DNA of 39,395 nucleotides from NCBI GenBank assembly GCA_023251255.1, contig JAHEZD010000056.1, forward strand, positions 1 through 39,395, given 5' to 3'. The stretch is from Chitinophagaceae bacterium. GTDB lineage: Bacteria; Bacteroidota; Bacteroidia; Chitinophagales; Chitinophagaceae. Made by a program: the position numbers and the translations under genes. Every line of letters begins with the position of its first letter. Position 1 is the stretch's first letter. Positions 32,223-39,395 of the stretch are shown piece after piece. The notes below the pieces were generated by a model that was not told the DNA's origin, searched no databases, and was given only the letters and a program-made list of their open reading frames with translations.

Positions 32223-33044
32223 TTACAGTCTTACCCCTATTCCCATTGAAACATAAAAAAGTTGCTTGCCATTTTCGCCTTGGATGAGCTGTTGTGGAAT
32301 TACATAGGAAGGAGTAACCGAGGCATTGAACTTTCCTGCCACAAAAACAATGGGGGATGAAAATTCATAGGCCAAAACATTGAAAGCTGTTACCTCTTCA
32401 GTAACAGTTTGACCTGTTGAGGGGAGGCCAAGCAAACCGGACGTATTCTTGCGATAGGTATTTGAAAATTGTTGGGTACCAGCATACAGGTAAGCTGAAG
32501 GATTAAAAGCCAGTGCTTTCTTGTTTCCCAGTTTAACAATGAACAAATGGTCAAAGCCTGCTGTGGCACCAATGTCTACTTTATCGCTGAACTTCAAATC
32601 GGCCCCAGCATTTATGTTCACAAACTTATTTGTGTACGCTGCATTGAAGCCTGCTTGCGACTTAAGTGCAGATTGTACGAGTTCACTTTTGTCCTTGTAC
32701 AAAAACTGTGTGTAGAAAATGTTGCCTGTAAAATGCTTGGCATCGGGGAAACGATAACCAGCTTCTATTGTTGTTCCTGTGTAGGTTGTTGATTGGGCAC
32801 TGTTCTGGATGAAAATAAAATTACCTGTTGCATATAATCCGTTCTTGAGCTCCACACTTAGGGTCGGAAATAAACCACTGCTCTGAAGACTGTCTACCCT
32901 ACCGAAATAATGCAGCTTGGTCTGGTAATTCACACTTGCAGCAAATACATTTTTTTTGGTGCTATCTTCTTGGCAAAAAACAATCATTGGAAGAAGAATT
33001 GCCACTAAAAAGAAGTTGCGAGTTTTACGGGTATCCATAACCAT
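32223..33044 (-). CDS. Secreted beta-rich outer-membrane protein, paralogue
   Basis: This 273-residue protein has a start ATG at 33042-33044 (a second at 33036-33038 is equally possible), and a signal peptide ending near MIVFCQ. The mature part is strand-rich and ends VSMGIGVRL. The order of segments matches the plus-strand protein at 12801-13721: YFGRVDSL, ELKNGLYATGNFIF, IEAGYRFP, AGADLKFSDK, AYEFSSPIVF. This suggests two members of one outer-membrane family. The gene is followed on the same strand by the lipoprotein at 31272-32066. Confidence 0.6.
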   Translation of the reverse strand: MVMDTRKTRNFFLVAILLPMIVFCQEDSTKKNVFAASVNYQTKLHYFGRVDSLQSSGLFPTLSVELKNGLYATGNFIFIQNSAQSTTYTGTTIEAGYRFPDAKHFTGNIFYTQFLYKDKSELVQSALKSQAGFNAAYTNKFVNINAGADLKFSDKVDIGATAGFDHLFIVKLGNKKALAFNPSAYLYAGTQQFSNTYRKNTSGLLGLPSTGQTVTEEVTAFNVLAYEFSSPIVFVAGKFNASVTPSYVIPQQLIQGENGKQLFYVSMGIGVRL

Positions 33045-33071
33045 AGTTTTGGGTTGTAAGCGTAATAGAGA

Positions 33072-33106
33072 GAAGTATGCTAATCATATCTAATTGAGCA
33101 TACTTC
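33072..33106. terminator. Hairpin after the Thr/Ala-rich gene
   Basis: Perfect 10-bp stem GAAGTATGCT / AGCATACTTC around a 15-nt loop, 26 bp past the stop at 33132. It lacks a T-run, so it may stabilise the message end or terminate weakly. Confidence 0.45.
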
Positions 33107-33131
33107 CCCTATTCCATATTTCTGCTTATGC

Positions 33132-33710
33132 TTAATTTTTCTGAGCAGATACATTTCCTGTGGCATCTACTTGGCCTTGTGCGCTAACAGATGGCTTGGT
33201 ACCTTTAACTTTTTCGGTTGCCTTCTTCACTTTTTGCTTAGCCGCACTTGATGTTGTTGTTGCCTTTTTCTTTACGGTGCTTGTTGTTGTAACTGCTGCG
33301 TCCTTTACTTCTTTTGTGGGCACTGTTGCATTTGCATTTACATCAGCAGTAGCTCCTGTGCTGTTTGTGGTAGTTGTTGATCCATTACTTGCAGTGGCTC
33401 CTGTACTTGCATTTACATCAGTTGCAACATTTGCATTAACATCGGTATTGCTGGCCACGTTCTTTGCAGTAGCTGCAGTTGATGTAGTGGTTGCTTTTGT
33501 GGCACTTGTTGTGGCCTTAACGGCTCCCGTAGTTGCAGTTGTTGTTTTATTCACTGCTTTTGTGGCCGCCGTGGTAGCTTTTGCTGCATTTACTGTGGTG
33601 TTACTGGTGGCTTTTGTCGTGCTGTTTAAATTTACGCCCAATTGCGCATTTGCATTCCCGAATATGAATACAGTAACTGCAAGGACAGACATTTTCATTA
33701 GCTTTTTCAT
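33132..33710 (-). CDS. Secreted low-complexity Thr/Ala/Lys-rich protein
   Basis: The ATG at 33708-33710 (MKKLMKMSVLAVTVFIFGNANAQ) gives a good signal peptide; the upstream frame is ignored. The 192-residue protein is dominated by T, A, N, V and K: an AT-KA-rich first half, then acidic-polar ATDVNASTGATASN and GATADVNANA repeats, then a histone-H1-like basic tail (KKKATTTSSAAKQKVKKATE). There is no folded domain. The composition suggests an unstructured periplasmic or surface protein. The opposite strand is also fully open only because of this composition. Confidence 0.6.
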   Translation of the reverse strand: MKKLMKMSVLAVTVFIFGNANAQLGVNLNSTTKATSNTTVNAAKATTAATKAVNKTTTATTGAVKATTSATKATTTSTAATAKNVASNTDVNANVATDVNASTGATASNGSTTTTNSTGATADVNANATVPTKEVKDAAVTTTSTVKKKATTTSSAAKQKVKKATEKVKGTKPSVSAQGQVDATGNVSAQKN

Positions 33711-34120
33711 AATTGTTGGTTTTTTAAATTGAACAATACATTTCCAAAAGCCATTTTTCAATTGCTGTGCCAGAAAAAATTATTTTTATAGAGATTACCT
33801 TTGTATGACAAAGGGTATATACGTTACCGGTCCTGAAATTGGTGCAGCATTGATCATGGGTTTCTGATACAATTTTGATTCAATTACTTTTTCATTGTAT
33901 CCTTCGTTGTCCATCCCGTAATCTGCCTATGCTCCCGTGGGCTACCTTACATCCATCTTCGATAACCTTCTTGCATCATTCCATTTGTTACCATAAAGAA
34001 GGAAGTCTCTTTTGCCAACCTTTGGAAGCTGGATTGTTTCTTTCATTGCATCGGATAGTTCTAGGAGGGAGTTCCCTGAGTATTGTTAGTTATGATTTGG
34101 GGGCTCGTTCCCGTAGCAGC
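33711..34120. other. Gene-free stretch between 33710 and the terminator
   Basis: No convincing gene. A weak 34-codon frame exists on the minus strand at 33942-34046 but lacks any supporting signal. No repeats of the families seen elsewhere. Confidence 0.45.
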
Positions 34121-34154
34121 AAAAAGCCCCAATGGAAATCCATTAGGGCTTTTT
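34121..34154. terminator. Bidirectional-looking terminator of the helicase gene
   Basis: AAAAGCCC (34122-34129) pairs with GGGCTTTT (34146-34153), and an inner stem AATGGA/TCCATT continues the hairpin. T-runs occur on both strands. It lies 18 bp past the helicase stop at 34172. Confidence 0.85.
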
Positions 34155-34171
34155 TATTATTTATTGATACT

Positions 34172-36526
34172 TTACATTTCCACTATTCTTAGTTTGGCAT
34201 AGTTGAGCATGATCTTCTTTTCGCCATTGTTCTCAAAGTTGATGGTAGCTACCGGATTATGTGCAGAGCCTTCCATCTTCGCCACTGTTCCAAAACCGAA
34301 TTTCTGGTGCTCCACTCTTTGGCCTTCCTGCAAGTTTGTTGTGTCGCTTGCAACAAAATCGCTGCTGGGTATGTGCTGCACCACTTTTTGAACGGGGGGT
34401 GCAACAATAAATGCTGGCCTGCTTTCTTTTTTGGTTGGTGGTGCCCCGTATTTCCTTTCTGCTTGTTCAATATCGTTGTAATCACCAAAGCCTCCGCCAC
34501 GGTTCATTCGCTGGAATGCTGAACCCATGTTGTTAAGCCCCTGATTTTTTGCGCCACCGCCTGCGTAAGATTTATCCAGGTATTCATCGGGCAGCTCTGC
34601 CAAGAAACGGCTGGGTTCATTCTGCACAAGCTGACCAAAGCGGTAGCGTGCATTGGCATAGGTAAGCCATAGCCGCTGCTTGGCCCTTGTTATGGCCACA
34701 TAAAACAAACGACGTTCTTCTTCCAATTCTTCCCTTGTGTTAATGGCCATGGCATTGGGAAAGAGTGTTTCTTCCACACCTGCCACAAACACGCAGCTAA
34801 ATTCCAAGCCTTTGGCTGCGTGAATGGTCATAAGTTTTACCACGTCGCTATTTGCCTTATCATCATCTGCATCTGTGAGCAAGGTAATCTGCTGCAAGTA
34901 AGCGCCCAAGCTCTTATTGCCTACCTCACCATCTTCATTACTGGGGCTTTCTACCCATTCCTTAATGGAGTTCAAGAGTTCCTGTATGTTTTCATACCTA
35001 GCAAGCCCTTCTGTGGTTTTATCATTGAACAGCTCCTTGACGATATTGGTATGCTTTCCTACATTGACCGCTACGTCATAGGCATTGTTCTTGTCCAGCA
35101 TGCTCTGGAAATAGCGTATCATGGTAGTGAAGCCTTGTAAGGCTTCCAATGTTCCGGCCTTAAAACCATGTTGGGCTGCATTAAGCACCACATCGTACAT
35201 GGATATGTTCTGCTCATTGGCTATGATGACCAATTTTTCGATGGTTGTTTTTCCAATGCCACGTACGGGATAATTGATGATGCGCTTTACGGCTTCTTCG
35301 TCCCTTGTGTTGACGATTACCCGCAGGTAGGCAAGTAGGTCCTTTATTTCCTTCCGTTGGTAAAAACTTACGCCCCCATATATCCTATAAGCAATTCCCT
35401 GCCTTCTCAGGCTCTCTTCATAGGCCCGGCTTTGTGCATTGGTCCTGTAGAGAATGGCAAATTCGCTGTTGTAATAATGGTTGCGGAGCTTCTGTTCCTG
35501 TATGGTGTCAGCGGTAAACTTGCCTTCCTCATTATCGGTCATTGTGCGTACCAACTTGATCTTTTCGCCTTCTTCATTGTCGGTCCAAAGGTTTTTGGGA
35601 ATCTGCCCTTTGTTGTTACCAATAACTTCATTGGCTATGCTAATGATATTTTTGGTGCTACGGTAATTCTGTTCCAGCTTCACCACTTTTACATCATCAT
35701 AATCTTTCTGGAACTGGAGGATATTTTCTATAGTGGCACCACGGAAAGAGTAGATGCTTTGTGCATCGTCGCCTACCACACAGATGTTTTCATGCACTGC
35801 GGCCAGAAGTTTTGTTATCTGGTACTGCACGGCGTTTGTATCCTGGTACTCGTCAATCAGCACGTATTTGAACTTATGCTGGTACTTGTGCAGGGTGTCG
35901 TTGTTGTTCTTGAGAAGTTCGTACATCTTGAACAACAGGTCATCAAAATCCATTGCTCCATTTTTAAAGCAACGGGCTGCATAGGCTGCATATACCTGTG
36001 CAATGGCGGGGCGGTTGGCCCTCATGTCTTCCTGCTGTATATAGTAATCAGTTGCATATTCTGCTGGTCCTACCAGTCCATTTTTTGCTCCTGAAATCCT
36101 GTTATGGACAACGCTTGGTTTGTAATGCTTGTCATCAAGGTTGAGTTCATTGATTACGGTTTTCAGGACACTGCGACTATCGTCTGTGTCGTAGATGGTG
36201 AAATTGTTGGGATAGCCAATTTTGTGGGCCTCTGCCCTGAGTATCCTGGCGAAAACGCTATGGAAGGTGCCAATGTAGAGGTTCCTTGCTTCATTGTTGC
36301 CCAGAATCTTCTCGATACGTTCCTTCATTTCGGCGGCAGCCTTATTGGTAAACGTTAATGCCAGTATATTAAACGCATCCACGCCATTTGCCATTAAATG
36401 GGCAATGCGTGTGGTGAGCACTTTTGTTTTGCCGCTTCCCGCTCCAGCAATAATCATTATTGGCCCGTTAATATGGGTAGCTGCTTCACGCTGCGGTCCG
36501 TTCAGTCCACTTAAATAATCAATCAT
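34172..36526 (-). CDS. pcrA: UvrD/PcrA-type DNA helicase
   Basis: Superfamily 1A 3'-5' helicase for repair and replication-fork maintenance; 784 residues. Motifs in order: Q-motif (LNGPQREAA), Walker A GAGSGKT (28-34), ALTFTNKAAAEMKERI, Walker B VLIDEYQDTN, VVGDDAQSIYSFRGA, EQNYRS, MTIHAAKGLEFSCVFVAG and VAITRAKQRLWL. The C-terminus ends with the PcrA-type Tudor-like domain (VEHQKFGFGTVAKMEG), which binds RNA polymerase in relatives. The length is slightly above the usual PcrA. It is transcribed alone, with its own terminator. Confidence 0.95.
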   Translation of the reverse strand: MIDYLSGLNGPQREAATHINGPIMIIAGAGSGKTKVLTTRIAHLMANGVDAFNILALTFTNKAAAEMKERIEKILGNNEARNLYIGTFHSVFARILRAEAHKIGYPNNFTIYDTDDSRSVLKTVINELNLDDKHYKPSVVHNRISGAKNGLVGPAEYATDYYIQQEDMRANRPAIAQVYAAYAARCFKNGAMDFDDLLFKMYELLKNNNDTLHKYQHKFKYVLIDEYQDTNAVQYQITKLLAAVHENICVVGDDAQSIYSFRGATIENILQFQKDYDDVKVVKLEQNYRSTKNIISIANEVIGNNKGQIPKNLWTDNEEGEKIKLVRTMTDNEEGKFTADTIQEQKLRNHYYNSEFAILYRTNAQSRAYEESLRRQGIAYRIYGGVSFYQRKEIKDLLAYLRVIVNTRDEEAVKRIINYPVRGIGKTTIEKLVIIANEQNISMYDVVLNAAQHGFKAGTLEALQGFTTMIRYFQSMLDKNNAYDVAVNVGKHTNIVKELFNDKTTEGLARYENIQELLNSIKEWVESPSNEDGEVGNKSLGAYLQQITLLTDADDDKANSDVVKLMTIHAAKGLEFSCVFVAGVEETLFPNAMAINTREELEEERRLFYVAITRAKQRLWLTYANARYRFGQLVQNEPSRFLAELPDEYLDKSYAGGGAKNQGLNNMGSAFQRMNRGGGFGDYNDIEQAERKYGAPPTKKESRPAFIVAPPVQKVVQHIPSSDFVASDTTNLQEGQRVEHQKFGFGTVAKMEGSAHNPVATINFENNGEKKIMLNYAKLRIVEM

Positions 36527-36757
36527 GGCTGCAATTTACAGAGCGGCCAACTTGTAAAGGAATCTGTGGGGAAATAATTATGTACGTAGCGGCTCTTATA
36601 TTCAATTTACTTGTTTCCTGTGTACATTTTTGGCTGCGACATCATTTAATTTTCCGTCATAATTAGATTATTGAATCCCATCACTAGAGTAGTTTCTCCA
36701 GTAGTAGTATATTAAACGGCTCAATGTTTGGAGGAATCCGTAAAAACTTCTCTGCTA

Positions 36758-37156
36758 TTAAATGGAGTGTTTGATGATATTGTTTACCACAATATGGTAA
36801 CCCTCTAAGGTTATTGGCTTTATCAAGTAATCGACAGCACCTTCTGCAAGGCAATAGTCTTTGTCATGCTGCGCAGAAGATGTTGTTAATATAACTACAG
36901 GCAGGTTTTTATAAGTGGCTTCACTATAAATACTTTTGAGTATTTGCTTGCCATGTATTTTAGGGAGATTAAGATCAAGCACCATAATATTCGGCAACGC
37001 TTCTTGGGCAGCCAGCCAAGGAAGTACTTTGTCCCCTTGCATAATTACATGGAAACTCGCAGCAACATGGCACTCACTAAAGGCCGACTGTAATAATTCC
37101 ACATCATCCGGGTCATCTTCAACCAATAAAATCTGTAATGGTATTTGCAAGGGCAA
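36758..37156 (-). CDS. Stand-alone receiver (CheY/Rcp1-like) protein
   Basis: A single receiver domain of about 130 residues: acidic pair VEDDPDD (E13, D14, D15 in the longer form), phosphoacceptor D61 in VLDLNLPKIHG, T/S in VVILTTSS and K in YLIKPI. The DDPDDVELLQ and LDLNLPK-G signatures point to the Rcp1 subfamily, often paired with bacteriophytochrome or PAS kinases. No ATG is available: an in-frame stop lies just upstream, so the start must be TTG at 37154-37156 or 37148-37150. It is divergent from the CheB-CheR fusion gene by about 65 bp and is a natural phosphorylation partner of it. Confidence 0.88.
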   Translation of the reverse strand: MPLQIPLQILLVEDDPDDVELLQSAFSECHVAASFHVIMQGDKVLPWLAAQEALPNIMVLDLNLPKIHGKQILKSIYSEATYKNLPVVILTTSSAQHDKDYCLAEGAVDYLIKPITLEGYHIVVNNIIKHSI

Positions 37157-37221
37157 ATTTATTTAGGCGGGCAAATTTAAGGCAAACAAATTGCAATGCA
37201 GACAATAACAATTTGAAAAGG

Positions 37222-39395
37222 ATGGAAGAAAAAAAGAACCCAGACCATTGTATTGTAGGCGTAGGTGCATCAGCAGGTGGCATGGAGGCAGTGCATGAAC
37301 TGTTTGATAATATGCCAGCAGGCACAGGCTGCTCCTTTGTGGTAGTACAGCACTTATCGCCCAATCATAAAAGCCTCATGAGTGAGCTTTTGGCCAAGCA
37401 TACATTGATGCAAGTGTTTGAAGCTACAGAAGGCATGACGGTAAGGCCCAATTGTATATATGTCATTCCCAGCAAGGATTTTATCACTATCAAAAACGGG
37501 AAGTTATACTTGGTGGCCAAGGTAAGTAACCATCAGCCTAACCACGCCATCGATATTTTTTTTGAATCATTGGCTACTTATAAAAAGAAGAATGCGATAG
37601 GCGTTATACTATCCGGAACAGGCACAGATGGGACTAAAGGCATACAGGCCATTAAAAAAAACGGGGGCTTGGTTATTGTTCAGGACCCTGTGACTGCTGC
37701 TTTTGACGGCATGCCGAACAGTGCCATTGAAAACGGATCCCCTGATTTGGTGCTTCCTCCTGAAATGATTGCTGAAGAATTATTGGAGTATAGCAAAGAG
37801 ACTTCCTTGTTGAAAAATTTCCACAAATTTGACCAGAAAGAAGAAGTTTTACTACGCGACCTTCTACAATATTTAAAACAAATAACTGGTACCGATTTCA
37901 ATTTTTATAAAAGGCCCACGCTTCTTCGCAGGTTGGCAAAAAGGATGGGCGAACTATCTATTAATACCATTGGGTCCTATAAAAAGTATTTGGAGGACAA
38001 CCCAGAAGAAGCCAAAATATTGGTTAGCGAGTTCCTGATAAATGTAACCAAGTTTTTCAGGGACAAAGATGCTTTTGATACGTTGCGTACAAGGGTCATC
38101 CCCATGATTTTTTCTGAAAAGAAGAAAGGTGATAGTGTAAAGGTTTGGAGCATGGCCTGCAGTAGTGGGGAAGAAGCTTATACTTTGGCCATACTATTTT
38201 ATGACTACATCAGCAGCAAGAAATTAGATGTGACCATAAAGATTTTCGCTACAGATATTGACGTGAAATCTTTGGATATTGCCTCAAAAGGCATCTATCC
38301 TGAAAGTATTTCCAAGGATGTACCTAACCGTTTCTTGCAGCAATACTTTATTCGTGAAAGCAATTTCTACCGCATTGCTCCCATTATTAGGAAGATGGTA
38401 GTGTTTGCCAATCACGATATTTTGAAAGATCCCCCCTTCAGTAAGCTAGATTTAATATGCTGTAGGAACATGCTCATTTACCTTACTACAGCTTTGCAGA
38501 ACAAAATTTTGCAGAAGTTCCATTTTGCCATGAACATGCATTCCTATTTGTTCTTGGGTACAAGTGAAAACTTAAGTATTCTTTCTCCGGTGATGGAAGA
38601 AGTAAACCGTAAGTGGAAGATATACAGGTGTATTTCCAAATCGAGCATTGTGGACAAGAATAGCTTTATGTCGCCATTCTTGGACAGCAAGATGTACAAC
38701 TATTCCATGCCTGTTCAGAAACCAAAGAACATATCGGGCAGCTTATCGGATATTTTCAAGGATGTACTAGTGGAAGAGCGTTCCATTGCAGGCATTTTTA
38801 TAGACAGGGAATTCAATGTGAAGCAGGCTGTTGGCGGCTTCAAGGATTTTCTTCAATTTCCCGATGGGCACTTCAATTTCAATTTGCTGAAATTGGTGAA
38901 TGCTGACCTTGCTGTGGCATTGGGCGTAGGGGTTCGCAAGGCAATAGCCAGCAATGAAAAAGTGGTGATGAAAAGGGTAACTGTTCACCGTAAAAAAAAG
39001 GAAGATGAATATGTAAATATTATCATCAAGCCTTACATGCACCATCCAGACCATCCACAACCTTTTTTGTTTGTGGTATTGGAAAAGGCAGATGCATTGG
39101 AAAGGTTGGGACAGGCCAAAGTCAGAAACACTTCGTATACGCTTACATCACCGGACAGGGTGGAGGAACTGGAAAAGGAGCTAAGGGATACCCGCGAAAA
39201 CCTACAAGCAGTGATTGAGGAACTGGAAAGCGCCAACGAGGAGATGCAAAGTACCAATGAAGAAATGATTTCTACCAACGAGGAGCTGCAAAGTACCAAT
39301 GAGGAGCTGCAGTCATTGAATGAAGAACTGCATACCGTAAGCGCCGAGCATCAGATAAAAATCAAGGAACTGCTGGAGACGAACGACGATATGGA
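37222..39395 (+). CDS. CheB-CheR fusion signalling protein, 3' end cut off
   Basis: Open from the ATG at 37222 to the window edge (724 codons, no stop). The N-terminal CheB methylesterase domain has the catalytic triad S17 ([10 protein letters not shown]), H44 (VVQHLSPNH) and D136 ([10 protein letters not shown]), but no receiver domain. CheR follows (about 210-465) with the SAM motif [13 protein letters not shown] (near 309-321) and CRNMLIYL (near 414). A PAS-like segment (about 520-620) is next, then a coiled-coil of heptads ([12 protein letters not shown] repeats at 39229-39333). In family members this is followed by PAS, HisKA and HATPase domains, presumably beyond the window. It is probably a sensor kinase module, not a classical chemotaxis pair. 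Confidence 0.93.
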   Translation, partial: MEEKKNPDHCIVGVGASAGGMEAVHELFDNMPAGTGCSFVVVQHLSPNHKSLMSELLAKHTLMQVFEATEGMTVRPNCIYVIPSKDFITIKNGKLYLVAKVSNHQPNHAIDIFFESLATYKKKNAIGVILSGTGTDGTKGIQAIKKNGGLVIVQDPVTAAFDGMPNSAIENGSPDLVLPPEMIAEELLEYSKETSLLKNFHKFDQKEEVLLRDLLQYLKQITGTDFNFYKRPTLLRRLAKRMGELSINTIGSYKKYLEDNPEEAKILVSEFLINVTKFFRDKDAFDTLRTRVIPMIFSEKKKGDSVKVWSMACSSGEEAYTLAILFYDYISSKKLDVTIKIFATDIDVKSLDIASKGIYPESISKDVPNRFLQQYFIRESNFYRIAPIIRKMVVFANHDILKDPPFSKLDLICCRNMLIYLTTALQNKILQKFHFAMNMHSYLFLGTSENLSILSPVMEEVNRKWKIYRCISKSSIVDKNSFMSPFLDSKMYNYSMPVQKPKNISGSLSDIFKDVLVEERSIAGIFIDREFNVKQAVGGFKDFLQFPDGHFNFNLLKLVNADLAVALGVGVRKAIASNEKVVMKRVTVHRKKKEDEYVNIIIKPYMHHPDHPQPFLFVVLEKADALERLGQAKVRNTSYTLTSPDRVEELEKELRDTRENLQAVIEELESANEEMQSTNEEMISTNEELQSTNEELQSLNEELHTVSAEHQIKIKELLETNDDM

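Noticed and set aside
33160-33732. A 190-codon very hydrophobic frame antisense to the Thr/Ala-rich gene
   Set aside because: It is the mirror of a low-complexity gene; the sense frame has a proper signal peptide and a better start.
33942-34046. A 34-codon minus-strand frame in the gap before the helicase terminator
   Set aside because: No terminator, promoter or signal peptide supports it; a frame this short is expected by chance.
33875-34192. A 105-codon plus-strand frame through the helicase terminator
   Set aside because: It reads through a strong bidirectional terminator hairpin and overlaps the helicase end; no protein features.
35357-36094. A 245-codon open frame on the plus strand opposite the helicase gene
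   Set aside because: It lies wholly antisense to conserved helicase motifs and has the hydrophobic composition expected of an antisense frame; no signals or family features.

Overview
The window looks like chromosome from a Bacteroidota bacterium, probably a member of the Chitinophagaceae. The reasons are the moderate GC, many signal-peptide and lipobox envelope proteins of Bacteroidota type (YceI, DUF5777-like barrel, Reg_prop/Y_Y_Y hybrid-type sensor), promoter -7 boxes of the form TAnnTTTG, little use of Shine-Dalgarno sites, and a CheB-CheR fusion kinase. This assignment is inference from gene content; no rRNA or other marker is present. I see no tRNA, rRNA, CRISPR, prophage or intact insertion sequence.

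Layout. 1-705: the start of an HTH regulator with a large palindrome in front of it, and a DoxX-like membrane protein. 1041-5175: a four-gene minus-strand envelope operon (two lipoproteins with c-type-heme-like modules, YceI, DUF5777-like barrel) divergent from an OB-fold protein, with a shared promoter region. 5211-10187: a TPR membrane protein, aspartate-semialdehyde dehydrogenase, a Big2 lipoprotein, an outer-membrane protein, and long gene-poor stretches full of palindromic repeats. 10188-12469: pnuC-tag-nadR (nicotinamide riboside uptake and phosphorylation, with a DNA glycosylase between) divergent from osmC. 12549-14559: a small membrane protein, a beta-barrel-like protein and a MDMPI/DinB-fold protein.

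14618-23708 is a molybdoenzyme locus: xdhC, an MFS transporter, both xanthine dehydrogenase subunits, an uncharacterised polytopic membrane protein overlapping a THEP1-like NTPase, a MOSC protein and an Nfu Fe-S carrier. The enzyme, its cofactor-inserting chaperone, a Moco-family protein and an Fe-S donor lie together, so the membrane protein/NTPase pair is a good candidate for an undescribed part of purine or cofactor handling.

23855-33710: small secreted and lipoproteins, a c-type cytochrome, a signalling operon (1020-residue sensor kinase, acyltransferase, LuxR-type response regulator), another lipoprotein, a second barrel protein resembling the one at 12801, and a Thr/Ala-rich secreted protein. 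34172-39395: a UvrD/PcrA helicase, a stand-alone receiver protein, and a CheB-CheR fusion that runs off the end.

The intergenic DNA carries at least one family of palindromic elements (CTTCGACAAG...CTGACA modules). In four copies a smaller GGCAGG palindrome interrupts the module at the same place. One copy also has long terminal inverted repeats.
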